This document shows, one piece after another, positions 10,097-23,000 of a stretch of DNA of 64,000 nucleotides; the stretch's first letter is position 1; each line of letters opens with the position of its first letter. Origin of the DNA: Meandrina meandrites (Eukaryota > Cnidaria > Anthozoa > Scleractinia > Meandrinidae); contig OY855903.1 of assembly GCA_963693305.1 (NCBI GenBank), forward strand, positions 32,269,598 to 32,333,597. Direction: 5' to 3'. Position numbers and translations under genes: made by a program. The notes under the pieces are model-generated. The model did no database searches and was not told the DNA's origin. It saw only the letters and a program-made list of their open reading frames with translations.

Positions 10097-13000
10097 GTGT
10101 CTCTTAAAACCAAAAACAAATCAGATGCTGTGAATACTGCCAATGCTTTCGATCTAAAATGCCTGTCTTTAAATGTTAGAGGCCTCAACAAGTCGATCAA
10201 ACGCCGAACCATTTTTCGTTGGCTACATAAACAAAATCATCACGTCACTTTTTTACAAGAATCATACTGCTCCAAAGAGAGCGCAGCCATTTGGGAAAAC
10301 GAGTGGGGTGGCAAAGCTTTTTTCAGCCATGGAACAAATCATAGTAAAGGTGTGATAATACTAATTAACCCCTCTGTGGAAATCAAAGTCGAGAAACTTA
10401 TCTCGGACAAACAAGGAAGGGTCATTATTTTAAAAGTCTCCTTTGATGAAAAAACCATTGTTCTCGTCAACATCTACGCACCTAATGACGTCGTCCAACA
10501 AGTTAATTTTTTCCAAAAACTTAATAAACAACTCGAAGAATTTCCCCAAGATACAATTATAATCGGTGGAGACTTTAATTGCGCACTTACCTCAAAAGAC
10601 AAAAGTGGCGGAAACCCCGTTTCTATAAAATCACCTGTCATTAAAGAAATCAACACGCTTTGTGATTCGTATAATTTAGATGATTTATGGCGAAACCTCA
10701 ACCCAGATAAGCAGAGTTTTACCTGGAGAACAAAATCGTTTAAAATTCAGTGCCGATTAGATTATTTTTTTGTTTCACAAGAATTGATTCAATCCGCGAA
10801 GAAATGCGATATCGTCCATGCACCTGAATCCGCTGTGTTTTTTGTTCTCCAGTCTGACCACCAAAAGCAAAAAAGAGGACCTGGTTTCTGGAAATTTAAC
10901 ACTGCCCTTCTTAAAGATGAAAAATACATATCAGCAATTAAGTTAAACATTCCTATCTTCAAAAAGAAATATGAGGAGACGCAAGATTTAGGTTTAAAAT
11001 GGGATCTCATAAAAATGGAGATAAGAGGATTTACGATTCAATACTCTAAACGAAAAGCAAAAAAACATCGAGACGAAGAAAAAATATTGCATCAAAAAGT
11101 GAATAACCTTCAAGCCAATGCTGAAAAAAACCCACATGACAGAAACATCATACTTGAACTTCAAAGTGTCAGATCACGTCTTAAAAAAATCACTTTAACA
11201 AAAACCAAAGGCGCAATCCTAAGAAGCAAAGTGAGAGGGCACGAAGAAGGGGAACGCAACATAAAATATTTTTACAACTTAGAAAAATGCCACCATGCCT
11301 TAAAAACAGTATCAAAACTCAAAGTGGGCGAAAACTCCTACATAGAAGATCAACTTGAAATATTAGAAGAAGAAAAAAACTTCTATGAGTTACTATACCG
11401 CTCAAACAATATCAACTGTAAGAAATTCAAGAATTCGCCTTTCTTTAATCCAGAAAACGTAACCGCACTCAGCGAAGAAGAAAAGGAAACCTGCGAAGGA
11501 TTGGTTAACGAAGAAGAATGTATAAACGCGCTTAAAGACTTTAGCAACAACAAAACCCCAGGCACCAATGGTCTGCCGGCGGAATTTTACCGATTTTTCT
11601 GGCCCGACATCTGCCTTGACCTGCAAGCCAGTTACAACTACGCTTTTCAACATGGCACGCTTTCTATAAGCCAAAAGCGTGGAATAATTTCGCTTATACC
11701 GAAAAAAAACAAGGATAAAACGATCCTGGAAAACCTAAGGCCCATCTCACTTCTAAATGTTGACTACAAAATTCTCACTAAAGTAATAGCCAAAAGAATA
11801 GAAAAAGTTTTGCCAACATTAATAAACCCAGACCAAACAGGTTATGTTAAAGGACGCTACATTGGCGAAAACGTCAGATTGATTTACGACTTATTACAAT
11901 ACACAGATAAGCTAAATAAAAAAGGCATCGCTATTTTTTTGGACTTTAAAAAAGCCTTCGACTCGATTGAATGGAACTACCTTCTAGAAACACTACGGCT
12001 CTTTAATTTCGGCCTTGATATCCAAAATTGGATAAAAATTTTCTATAATAATGTCACAAGCTGCGTTTTAAACAACGGCCACGCCTCTACCTTTTTCTCC
12101 CTACAGCGAGGAGTCAGACAAGGTTGTCCATTGTCTGGCGTCCTCTTTGTTCTCGGCATAGAACTTCTCTCTCGATCCATAAGAAGTGATCCCACTATCA
12201 AAGGTATTCAAGTCAACAAACATGAGCTAAAAATAAGCCAATATGCCGACGGCACAACGGTGTTTGTTCGTGACCTTGACTCCGTCAAAAGCCTATTGAA
12301 GTTGTTGAATGAATTCAACGAGTGTTCTGGCCTAGAAATTAACAACACCAAAACCGAAGCAATGTGGTTAGGCGAATGGAAAGATAAAACAGATTAACCT
12401 TTCGGTTTTAAGTGGCCAAAAGAACCAATCAATGCTCTCGGTGTTTCTTTTTCTTACAATCATGCAAACGCCGACAGACTCAACTTCAGCAAAAAAATAC
12501 TTAGCCTTGAAAAAACACTTAACACTTGGAAACGGAGAATTGATTTATTCAGCCTCCATGCTGCCAGTTCCAGTTCACTATATCCAAGAAATCAATAAAT
12601 TAATCTTTGACTTCATATGGGTGGGAAAGCCCCCTAAAATCAAAAGAAATACCCTGATTGGAAATAAAAAAGACGGCGGTTTAAAAATGTGCGATTTTAA
12701 CATCATGGAAAAAGCTCTCAAAATAGCTTGGGTCTACAGAATACAAGACGATTCACAAGCTTCCTGGAAGATAATCCCCAACCAGCTCCTGCACAACCAT
12801 GGAGGCCTCGCCTTTTTAACAAAATGCAACTTTCCAAGAAATATACTTGACCAAGAGAAGAAGCTTCCATCCTTTTATAAAAAAATGTTAGAGTATTGGT
12901 GCGAGTTCAAAACCTCAACAGGAATCGCCTGTAAAACGCTTCCAAAAAACGAGCTATTATGGAACAACAGAAAAATTCTTGTAGAAAACAAACCTGTTTT

Positions 13001-13811
13001 TTACAACACATGGTATCACGCCGGTATTACCAAGATAAGCGACTTATTAAACTCAAACAGCGACTTTCTAAAACTGCACGAGTTTGCATTAAAATTCAAG
13101 CTGAATGTCCCTTTTACTAAATACTATGGTCTGGTTAATGCAATCCCAAAAGAATGGAAAGCAAATTTTAAAAACCCAGCTCCAAGTGTCGAACACAATA
13201 ATACCCCTGTCAACACTCTAAAAACCAGTTCTATTTACACCGCCCTTTTAAAAACCATCTTCATTTCCCCCACCGCTGAATCCAAAATTCTTCGTCATGG
13301 TTTCACAAAAAACACCGTCCAAAAAGTCTATCGCATGCCATTTACGGTCACAAATGAAGTAAAAATCATAATGTTTCAGTACAAAGTGATCCACAATGTG
13401 CTTCCAACCCGCGTCACACTTTATCGAGACGGCCTCTCAGAAAACCCCATATGCAACTTATGCAACGTCGAACAACAAACTCTGCATCACCTACTCATAG
13501 AATGCACTCTTACAGTCGATTATTGGACCTTGTTTCAAAACTGGTGGTACCAAAAAACGAATGAAACAATAAAGTTATCCGAAACCAATGTACTTTATGG
13601 CTGGCATGATAGAACAAAGCTTTGGCAAGCACTCAATTATTGTCTACTTTTAGCTAAATATTGTATTTTTTGCACAAGCCTTCGCGGAGATGTTTTAGAC
13701 TTTCAATGCTTTTTACTGTTACTTAACGGAAAACTTGAAATTCTTAAAGAGATCGCGACTGCGAAAAAAGCACTACCAAAATTTTTTCGCACTTGGGCTG
13801 CTATACTTTAA
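10097..13811 (+). pseudogene. LINE ORF2 (APE endonuclease + reverse transcriptase), catalytically damaged and truncated
   Basis: The endonuclease domain shows SLNVRGL, LQESYC, GGDFNCAL and SDHQ. Reverse transcriptase follows with RPISLLNVDYKILTK, FLDFKKAFDSI and QRGVRQGCPLSG. The active-site box reads YADG (codon at 12251-12253) where the family requires YADD, so a metal-binding aspartate is missing. An in-frame TAA sits at 12395-12397. Around 12535-12545 reading jumps to the frame that ends at 13811, with about 50 bp of the usual sequence apparently absent. No in-frame ATG lies near the start; the first codon here is GTG. The C-terminal portion retains the cysteine cluster. Family placement as L1/Tx1 rests on motif style. 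Confidence 0.85.
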
Positions 13812-13850
13812 TTATCTTTAATCACTCTAATTACTTTATTTGCGTAATCT

Positions 13851-15386
13851 ATACAAGTTGAAAATATGTAAACTGTAACTATATGTTGTTATGTGAAATA
13901 TGAAAACGATTGTTCATTTTGTTTCAAAACTGAACACAAAACTCCCTTTGAATTGTTTACTAATGCCTCGCAGCAGTTCAAGTTGTATTGGTTGACTAAA
14001 AAACTTTCTTACCGTTAAAAGAGTTTATCAGCACTAAACATTTCCCAGTTGAACTATTCTGTTTTAACGCTGCTTAATACTTAAGACTTAGAGAATTAGA
14101 TAACTTAATGATATCCTTCGTTCCTTATAAGCAACCTGCGGAAGAAAAAAGTATGAACTCAAGTAACTGGCAACGAAAGCGAAAATTTTTTAGCGTAAAT
14201 ATTCGATTACGACTTCAACCTTCGACACTTACTGATAAAAAAAAGTGCAAAAAAAATAGAGCAGTTGGATGATAAATCTCTTAGTATACATCTGTATATT
14301 TTGTTTTCCAGTACAGCTGAGTAGTTTTATTCGCTGTTTTTGTTTTGATGTGTTTGCGGGATTTTCTGCCATGATAGTTGATCCACGTAGCTTAATAATT
14401 TAATATTCTTTTCATAAAACTTTTAATATAAAGATCATTTGCCAGTCAAAACCTAACAAAGTGTCAAGTTAATTCCACCTTATAACTAAATTAAATCAAA
14501 AAGTTTACAACAAAACATTGTGCTTGTATAGTGTGATCATGTTAAACATTAAAAATTGAAAGCATCAAAAACAGATTTTCATAATACATTTAGAGCTTTT
14601 GTATTCAGTAAAGATTAGTATTTTAGTTACTTCATATTTGGAGAAAGCATTTGGAGAAAGCTTCTCAATTCAGAGGGGAAGCTTTCAAACTAGGCTCAAT
14701 GAATATCGGAGACGAAGCGACAAGTTTTCGTGATAGTATCAGGTTATTGAAAAAAAGCCACCTACATTATATATTATCTGCGAATATCAATTTCCTTCTT
14801 AATTTCCACTCGTGCGCCTTTTGGCCGTTTCTTTTATCTTTCATTTCAGTGAACTTGAGTGGTTCTGAGTTCACTTTCATTTTAGCTTAATTGGTTTTCT
14901 ACTCTTGGTCAGCGCAGGAATGACAGAGAATGCTCCTACAATCATTTTGACTTGAATACAATGAATCATGCTCGGAGCCGCAATTATTTCGGATCTCTCC
15001 GTTAACCTAATTTATTTATTATAATTATCCACAATGTAGAATACTCACTGCAAGGTAGAGCGAGAAATATTTATGAAAAAAATATTTTTTAGCCTGCTCG
15101 CTATTTTTTTTGGTTCAGCTTACAAAGCGAATTTGCCTTTTTTTGCGCCTTTTCATACCATCAGTTATCTCGATCACAGTGCTCCCGAGCCAGAGGTTAG
15201 TGTTAAAAGTGCTTGATAATAATGATGCAAGGAAAGCTAAGAAATAATAAAAAAAAACAAGAAAATTGTAGTATTTCAACCAAATAAATAAAATTAAGAT
15301 GTATTTATTTTATACAATGACATCCCTTTTAAACTGACTTGGAAATGTGCTGTTTGAAGGAACCACCCCATTCATTTCTAGCACAA
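13851..15386. other. AT-rich remainder of the PolB element
   Basis: About 1.5 kb between LINE and right arm with no credible gene. It contains poly-A/T runs and a short frame near 14651-14890 in an imperfect direct repeat (TTTGGAGAAAGC twice at 14637-14660). It presumably includes the sequence that lay next to the 7.8-8.5 kb region before the LINE landed. Confidence 0.4.
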
Positions 15387-17666
15387 AGACATCAATTCTA
15401 TTAACAGCTCTTGTTACGAAAATTATTCTGCTTTAAAGGATCAAAAAGAAAAAGAACACATTTGGGTTGCGAGTTCTTCATTCACACCTATCAGTTAAAA
15501 TATGCCACAGTTACAGCTGGCAAACCGGCGCAAAGTACTGAAGGTATTATCGTTATTGTATGTTAAGTACAAAACCTTACAACAAAGAGCTTTTCAAGAC
15601 ATTTTTGGTGAACAAAGGCGCTCAAAAGTATATTCAACAGCAGTAACCTTGAGATACATTCGTGATGGGACGAACAATTGAGATGTTACTACTTAACCGG
15701 CTGACCGTGAATGAAATGAATAATAAAAAGTAGTTGCGTTTGGCTTTGTTTGTTATTTATGGGTTGACTTTATCATGGCGCAAAGTTTAAGATATGTTAT
15801 AAGAATCTATATTTACAAAAATGAAATTTATCGTACAGCAAAATTCATAAAGGTCATAAAGATGGTCTCGTTATTTTGGTATTACATTAGGAGGCTTCCC
15901 CTAAAATACTCTTATGGACTCATTTTACCTCGTTTACTTAATTGACACTCAATTATTTTCTAGAATTAGAGGTTTCGGCTAAAACAAAGGCGTTTATAAC
16001 ACGCGTTTCCCAAGGGTTATTATCGAAGCCAAAAATTCACACACTCCAGATAAACAACAAACCTCACAGCACTTTATTTTCGCTTTTTACTGATAAAATA
16101 ATACTTTCTTACTGTAGAAAGAGTTTATAAGTCGTTAAACGTTTCCAATTTTCGACGTCTATGTTAATACAAGATCGTCATCTTCTAAGAAATTCATTCA
16201 GTTGAATGCCAACGAGTATCTAGACAACGGTAAACAAATAGAATAAACCGCTTTTAAAAAGAGCAAGGAATTCATAGTCATAATAAGCGGATCAGTTCAT
16301 TTCCACTTCGTTTTTCTGCACGGATTAAAAGAACCTATCTTTTCATACCTTTAAAAGTGTTCCGCGTTGCCGTTTTCCCGTCAAACCCCGCATCAGCAAA
16401 TTCCACAATACCTAAAAGACTCGCTCGTACAAATACCCTTTCGCCGCTTTGGAGCACTGTCCTGGTCAATGTCGGTAATCCATATGTGGTAAAGGTGAAA
16501 AATGGGTTTTTAAGGTTCACTGAAAGACAATCATTCAAAGTAAGACATTAATTTCAACTAATTTCCCTCGCAATTGCGAAAAAACGGTTTTCAGTAGTAT
16601 GTCGATACGAAAATAGCAGCTACAGCCTTTGTTCATAGGCAAACACGGTGTTTCAAAGGATTCTTTTCAAGACAGCAAACAATTAGACGGTAACTATAGT
16701 CAGGCTTGCGCAAATGATGTGCTTCAATGATTTCGCTTGAAGGCTTATTTCTAAAACGCAAACATTTTTATAGGTTTTAGTGTTCTCGGTGACTTAATTA
16801 GAACTTGGATCAAAAGAAATAAACACGTGTGCGCTTGCACAACGGCAGATCGGGTAATAAATTTGACTGAATCTGTTGAGTCAAAACATATTCTTATCTT
16901 AGTGAAACCGAAATCACTGAGGATAAAAAAGGTAAACACATTTTTCATTCGATTTAGTTGAGCGTGAACACATTTACTTTTCCTAGAAGACTAACATACA
17001 AGTTAAGAGGAAAATCGAAAAATGCATGAAACGCAAAACAATTCCCATTAGTAAAACTTCGTAGTCAGTAAAATAATCGTCTACTAACCAGGCAAGTTAA
17101 GACAGAACAAATAGTGTTTATAACTCAATTATTACATTTTGTAAAGAATATTCTATATTCATACGAGATCAAAATACAAGAGCCATTGCTTTATTTCTTT
17201 CCATCTGCCGTTCTTTATATTATCGATACGTGAAAAGACTTCTCTAATTTTCATTATACATCACACTTGCCCTGCTGAGCGACTATTTAAAGTGTAAATA
17301 CGAATTTATGGTCTGCAGGGCACACTCCAACGCGAAAAAAAAAGTAATTCAGTCTTGAAAAAGATCATTTTTATCGTATTACGAGGTTACCCTACTAAAC
17401 CACAGAAATATCAATGTCAAATATCAAAATATTTTTATCTACCCTAGATCTATTTTCAGACGACAAACACAGACGTAGGAAAAGGTATGATGTCATCCTC
17501 TAAAAGTATTCTATTACATCATCCGTCTATTTTTAACCTATGATGTCATCCTCAGAATAAAATGGAAAATTACGTCATGAACACCCTTACGCCCCTGCGC
17601 AGACGCCCCTCCAACCGATGATGTCATCCTCCAAAAGGGGAAATGACCTTATCCCCAAGGGGGATA
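15387..17666 (-). repeat. Right inverted terminal arm of the PolB element
   Basis: Reverse-complement partner of 1-2285. The outermost shared sequence is a palindrome at 17650-17666, followed outward by TGACGTCA-containing sequence that may still belong to the element, since its left counterpart is outside the window. No gene is visible inside. Terminal arms of this length exceed the few-hundred-base repeats usual for Polintons; that comparison is general knowledge. Confidence 0.85.
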
Positions 17667-18179
17667 ATGACGTCATGAGCGCCCCTTACGCCCTTACGCA
17701 TGCGCCCTGTTGCAAAAGCCCTATTCTTATACTACTACCGATTGTTTGCACTCGGTGTTACCGTCACCGTTGCCATCATTATTTAATTATTTTGTAGGGA
17801 CATGTTGCACAACCATCTACACGACGGGACATTGCATCTCTGCAACATTTTTCCCTGCAACACGTCCCACAAAGTTTAATGAGTTCAAGGAACAAAATAT
17901 CTGCAAAATTTGTGTTGCATGAGCTTAAAGTAATCAGCCAAAGAATAGGACGTGTCGCTGCAACTTGCCCCTGGGACATGCTCCCCGCTACAATTTTTTA
18001 ACAAATTTATGGTAGAATTGGGGAGGGGACTATTACAAGGGTCTATGCTGTTAAAAGTGTCACTAAGATAGTGAGCACGAGTAATATAGAGCCATTTTTA
18101 TGCTTTGAATTATGTAGGGTGCTTTACGTTATAATTTTGAACTGATTTCATATACCGGTCAGTGCCCATCTCCTGACAA
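17667..18179. other. Flank right of the PolB element
   Basis: Begins with TGACGTCA-containing sequence that may be the outermost element end, then 'cccttacgc' repeats at 17683-17700. An ORF from 17710 has no recognisable features. Nothing else seen. Confidence 0.35.
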
Positions 18180-18620
18180 CGAACCAGGTTGTGTTACGGC
18201 TAGGGTTATTATTATGGACATGTAACAGACGGGTGTAGAGTTAGGGTTATTGTAACAGACACGTAATGGACCGGCTAAGGGTAAGTGTTATTGTAACATA
18301 CGCGTAACTGACGGGTTTAGAGTAAGGGTTTTATACCAGACAAGTAATGAACGGGTTAAGGGTAAGGGTTTTTGTACCAGACACGTAACGGATGTTTTTT
18401 TGTTGTAGGGTTATTATAACGGACGCTCAACGGATGGCCTTAGAGTTAGGGTTATTGTGACTGACATGTTACGGATGGCTTTAGGTTTCGTTAGGGTCGG
18501 TGCAACACGTGCTTAATGAATGGTAGGGGTATTGTAATGGACGGGTTATGGAGGGTTTTAGGGTTAAGAGTATTTTAACGGATGAGTAAGAGTGAGGGTT
18601 AGCTTACATGCCGGACACGA
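18180..18620 (+). repeat. Degenerate minisatellite carrying TTAGGG-like cores
   Basis: A unit of about 55-65 bp, roughly 'TAGGGTTATTGTAACGGACGGGTTA', recurs six or more times with drift (near 18200, 18245, 18265, 18320, 18410, 18450 and 18540). The repeated TTAGGGTTA core resembles the animal telomere hexamer, but intervening sequence is conserved between units, so this is a minisatellite rather than a telomeric array. Confidence 0.6.
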
Positions 18621-18736
18621 GAAAATTAACCTTAATGACCAGCGTGGTGGCCAGCCTTTTACGATCAGCATGTGAAAAAGAAGCAAACAAACAGTTTTCA
18701 TCACACCAGTTTATTTAATGATGTACATATATAATA

Positions 18737-20045
18737 TTCTTTGCAACCGAGGCATTGAAACAGTTTTGTTCCTTTCTTCTCTCTTTTAATTCCTCCATTG
18801 GCCAAGTTGAGTATTTTGGCTCAAACGCATCACCTGAAGAACACAATAGCAAATGAGGAATTAAAATCCACTGTACATGTATAACAAACAATGACTTCCT
18901 ATTCAGTGTTTCCTTTTCAATCACATTAATTTAGTTTCTTTACATGACCCCCCCCCCCCCCCAGCAAATAAAAGAGGGAAGTAAAATTCTAACTTCTTCA
19001 TATATCCAGCTACCATTAATAGCAGATAGACTTGCAGTATGAAGCAATAACAATAGTAGTTCGTTTAGTGTGATCGTCTGGCTGAGTGTAGTTCTCAAAA
19101 CAACTGTTGTTGGTGACTGATGTTTTGACAACCTGTTTGGAAGTCATCTTTAGAGTAAAGTATAAAGTTGTTGTCAGTCAATAATGTTCCGAGAAAGAAA
19201 ACGTCCTACAAACACAAACCTTTAAAAGAACCTCACAGATGAACCCAGAGAAATATGAGTGATATTCATAACATCTAATTTTATTTCATTTTCACCTACC
19301 ATTGGTATTTCCTCTTCTGAATAAATGACGCCCCTTCAGTCGCATTCTTTGCAACCGAGGCATTGAAACAGTTTTGTTCCCTTCTTCTCTCTTTTAATTC
19401 CTCCATTTACCAAGTTGAGTATTTTGGCTCAAACGCATTGCCTGAAGAACACAATAGCAAAATGAGGAATTAAAATCCGCTGTACATGTATATCAAACAA
19501 TGACTTCCTATTCAGTGTTCCTTTTAAATCACATTAATTGCCTGTTTATGTAGTTTCTTAGTTAGGGACTGTGTAATAATTTTCAGTTTGGTAGAGGGGG
19601 GGGGGGGGTTTAAAAAATGCAACAAGGCCAAAAATTTACTTAGCCCCATCCCCTGGACAAAAGGCCCCATATTTTAATAAGATATGATAGGGGACCGTTC
19701 TTTTTTTATTGGGTAGGGGGAGCTAGTGGTATTTCATATGTAGTCTCTGAAGTATCTTATGACACCCTCTCCATCAGAAATATTTTACCCTTGTCCACCT
19801 AATAATACTAATTTCTTTAGATAACCCCCCCCCCAAATAAAAAAGGGAAGTAAAAATATATCCAGCTACCATTAATATCAGATAGAATTGCAGTTTGAAG
19901 CAATAACAATAGTACTTGGTATAGTGTGATCGTCTCGGTGAGTGTAGTTCTCAAAAGAACTGTTGTTGGTGACTGACGTTTTGACAACCTGTTTGGAAGT
20001 CATCTTCAGAGTGAAGTGTAAGGTTGTTGTCAGTCGATGATGTTA
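18737..20045 (+). repeat. Direct duplication (copies at 18737-19190 and 19345-20045)
   Basis: Both copies start TTCTTTGCAACCGAGGCATTG and end near GTTGTTGTCAGTC. Copy 2 carries an extra segment of about 240 bp (about 19535-19815) containing a poly-G tract. Poly-C tracts of differing length sit at the same place in both (18950-18962 and about 19825). No coding signal is evident. Confidence 0.75.
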
Positions 20046-23000
20046 TAAGTCTGGTCTGTTAGAGTTGATTGGTCGGTTTAGCGGTGCTGTTAGTGGCTGT
20101 AACACTCGTGTTTAATTCATCAAGAGTAATTGGTTAGTTTTGATTCGTCTATTGTTAGTCAAATTAAATCGTTCTGTTTATCAGTTGTGTTTATGCCATA
20201 AATAAGTTGTTTGTAAGGTGCCTGTAGTTGTTGACATCTGTTGATAGGCATTCGTTCCAAGTTTGTGTACCAGCTTTCTAGAGTCATCGCCAAAATAGTT
20301 TGTACTGTAGGGTAAACATTCAGCAGAGCCTCAGTCAATATTGTGACTAGTTAGTCCATGGCATCCAGAAATGTGATTGTTGTTAGGCATTCTGGTAGAA
20401 CTTTTGCACTTTAATAGATACAGTCATTACAACACTCAAAAGTAATTATTTTGGGTGGATCCCCCATACAGACCATATTTTTTGCCTGCGCCCCCCCCCC
20501 CCCCCCCCCCCCACTCCCCAAATCCCACCAATCCCCCAACCTCATAAAAATGGAACGGTCCCAAATGGAGCATGATGATAGTGTCTTCAGATAAGGACAG
20601 GCAAATTACAGAGAGGGCTGACTTGCCACCACCAGAATAACTCCGGGGGGAATACTCCTTTAATTTTACTATGGGGGTCAGCAGCAAAGTCCCTGAGACT
20701 CTTGACCTTGAATTCTGACCCTGTTCTAGAGAAAAATTGCAAAAAAGGTAAATGACAACTGAAAGCAAGGGACCGTGGACGAAAATGCTGCTGGTGTACG
20801 TAGGAGCTCCTGACAGCTCTGATCAGCCAAAAATAAAATACAAAGACAATAAACTGCAAGGCTGACACTACGTAGAAATGAAAAACCTTAACGGGACAAC
20901 GACCCTGTTCCACACAAGACAGTACACCGTACAAGAAAGTGTTTGTCATGCCATGTTTTATTCTTTGCCTACATCGAGTTTTCACCTTATGGCCTATTTG
21001 GGTAAAAACGATCATTATGCAGCTGAGAAAGCACAGTTGGCATAACATTGAACTTGTTTGTATCATTATACTGGAACTGAAACATTATCTGAACTATCTA
21101 AACTCGACTCTAAACTGCACAATTGTGCGCGTTTTTTGCGGCCTCTTCGGACCACCTGTAAGTGACGTCTCAACAGGACATACTGCCATTTCCATAATCT
21201 CAAAGTCGCTTGCATACAGTCGAAGCTCTTGGAAGTGGACACACTGAACATTTATTTAACTTAACTGTTTAATGAATAACTGGTTAATGTACTGGTTAAA
21301 TAGATTACAGAAATGGAAGAGACGATCCATAACATAAGTGACATGACCGATCACGTAACGAAAATGGCCTTTTTTGTGGAATACCATGGCAAACAGGAGA
21401 TATCACAAAGCGAGTGACCAAGGAAGCGGAGTTTCCTAGCTATACTAGACCGTGGTTAATAAAAAATACCCTCTTCCACAGAGAAAGGGCGATTTTTATA
21501 CCCTGTAAAAAGCATACCCTGTGCACATCGCACATACCTGTATGGGCCATATATGGGATTCCCCCCCACCCCCCTGGAAAAACTCCAGCAGGTACTATCC
21601 ATGCCATGTACTTAAGTGAAACAATATCAGTTAGAAACAGAAAAGAACTTCAAGTAACATCTTTTTGTCACAGGGGGGGGGGAGGCATGGCAAAAGATAA
21701 TCACCCTGAGGGATATGGTGTTGAATAAAATAATTGAGAATACATTAGATTTGGAACTGATAAAGTATGCTTTCAAGAAAGACAGTCTGCAAAGAGAAGT
21801 TCCCTCTTGGTGTATTTTTTAACACATCGCCCCCCCCCCCCCCCTCCACCCACCCACCCCCCCTTCCCCCACTTTCATGATGTTTGTTCCCTTTACACTT
21901 AATGTGAATTTATATATATGTTTTCTATTTGGTCAGAAATGGACACGTACCTGCCAGATATTCGTCCCACCAAGTATTCCTTTCTTCCAATTTATCTTCT
22001 TAAAGAAGGGGGTGTTTCAACAGGCTAAAAATTAATCATCAAGATGTCAAAATGGCAGTCATTATTGATTGTGAGAATCCAAAACATGATCAAAGACTAA
22101 TCAAGCCATGTACAATGGTTTTAACACAAATAAATTTCTTTCAAAGGCACTTCTAGGCAACTAAAATACTTAACAATATTTTGAATGATTGAGGGCTAAG
22201 TAAATAGTGTTTATTTTTTAATTTCCATGGCAGTTTCACTTTTTAACAATGACAGTGTTAAGAATTAATCAAATTGGCCAAAGTTAACCAAAACCACAGT
22301 CTAACCATGAAAGCTGTTAAACAATAAACATTTCATGTGGACATTACCATTGGCAAGTGTGCTTGTGATCTTAAAATGAAGTTTAACTTTTGGAAACCGT
22401 TACTGGAAAACTATTTCGTCCTATGCAAGCTACCAGGGACTGGGATGTGGGCTCTAATTGTTCATCAGCCTTCCAATTCGCTTACTTGCTTTGTTAACAT
22501 AACTTAAAATAAAAAGTATTTAGCAATAAAAATGCTAAATGGTAACAGCTGTCGCGTGAAGAAAAAAAAGCCAACAACATGGGGTAGTTACCAGCTTGTC
22601 ACCCATCCAAACACTAACCCTGCCCAACGTGGCTCAACATCAGCGATCAGACAACGAGAAGTGGTGCTTTCCTTGTGCAATCAGTCATAATAAAATAAAT
22701 TATTTTTATACATTACAGAAACACACATATACCTAATTGGCATATACTAAAACAGTGGATAGCATTGCTGGCATGCTTTGATTGGCTACTCAAACTCCAA
22801 ATATCCTTTGTTATTATTCAACAAGCTGCGTGATGCCCATATATGGTCAGAAAGCCATTGTTATCCGTCATCTGTACATGACAGATATCCTGCGATATAT
22901 GTAGGTTGCCAAAATTTGTCTGAAGTCTTGCAAAGCACTGTACAAACACAGTTTCATTGACAAGTTGTTGAATAATAAGACAATTATCCTGCTCAACCTT

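Larger units (their letters stand above)
8560..13850 (+). mobile_element. L1/Tx1-like non-LTR retrotransposon nested in the PolB element
   Basis: Two-ORF LINE inserted between the LRR gene and the right terminal arm. The approximate 5' end is set by a CAAGATGGCGGCCG leader around 8616-8631; the 3' end follows the ORF2 stop at 13811. There is no long poly-A tail and I could not identify a target-site duplication. ORF1 has a coiled-coil/RNA-binding layout, and ORF2 has apurinic endonuclease, reverse transcriptase and a C-terminal CCHC-like cysteine region (CNLCNVEQQTLHHLLIEC). Multiple lesions show it is dead. It postdates assembly of the host element. Confidence 0.85.
1..17666. mobile_element. 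PolB-bearing element with about 2.3 kb inverted terminal arms (left end reaches the window edge)
   Basis: The first 2.3 kb and bases 15387-17666 are near-identical in inverted orientation and bracket a zinc finger/type-B DNA polymerase gene, an opposing LRR membrane-protein gene and a nested LINE. The true left end may lie outside the window, because the sequence begins inside a palindrome (TATCCCCC/GGGGGATA at 1-18) that also sits near the right end (17650-17666). Without the LINE the element would be about 12 kb. I find no integrase, capsid, ATPase or protease gene. The polymerase resembles the one in the older Polinton remnant at 23695-24435, so descent from a Polinton or a related linear protein-primed replicon is my inference. 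Arm divergence looks like a few percent, so insertion or last arm homogenisation is not ancient. Confidence 0.75.

Noticed and set aside
18180..18620. True telomeric or CRISPR-like array
   Set aside because: Unit length and spacing are irregular, spacers are not unique, and this is a eukaryotic nuclear context.
17710..22960. Scattered short frames, including one with Gly-rich stretch at 20436-20768
   Set aside because: They run through poly-C/G tracts and simple repeats, lack conserved features and have no promoter or splice support.
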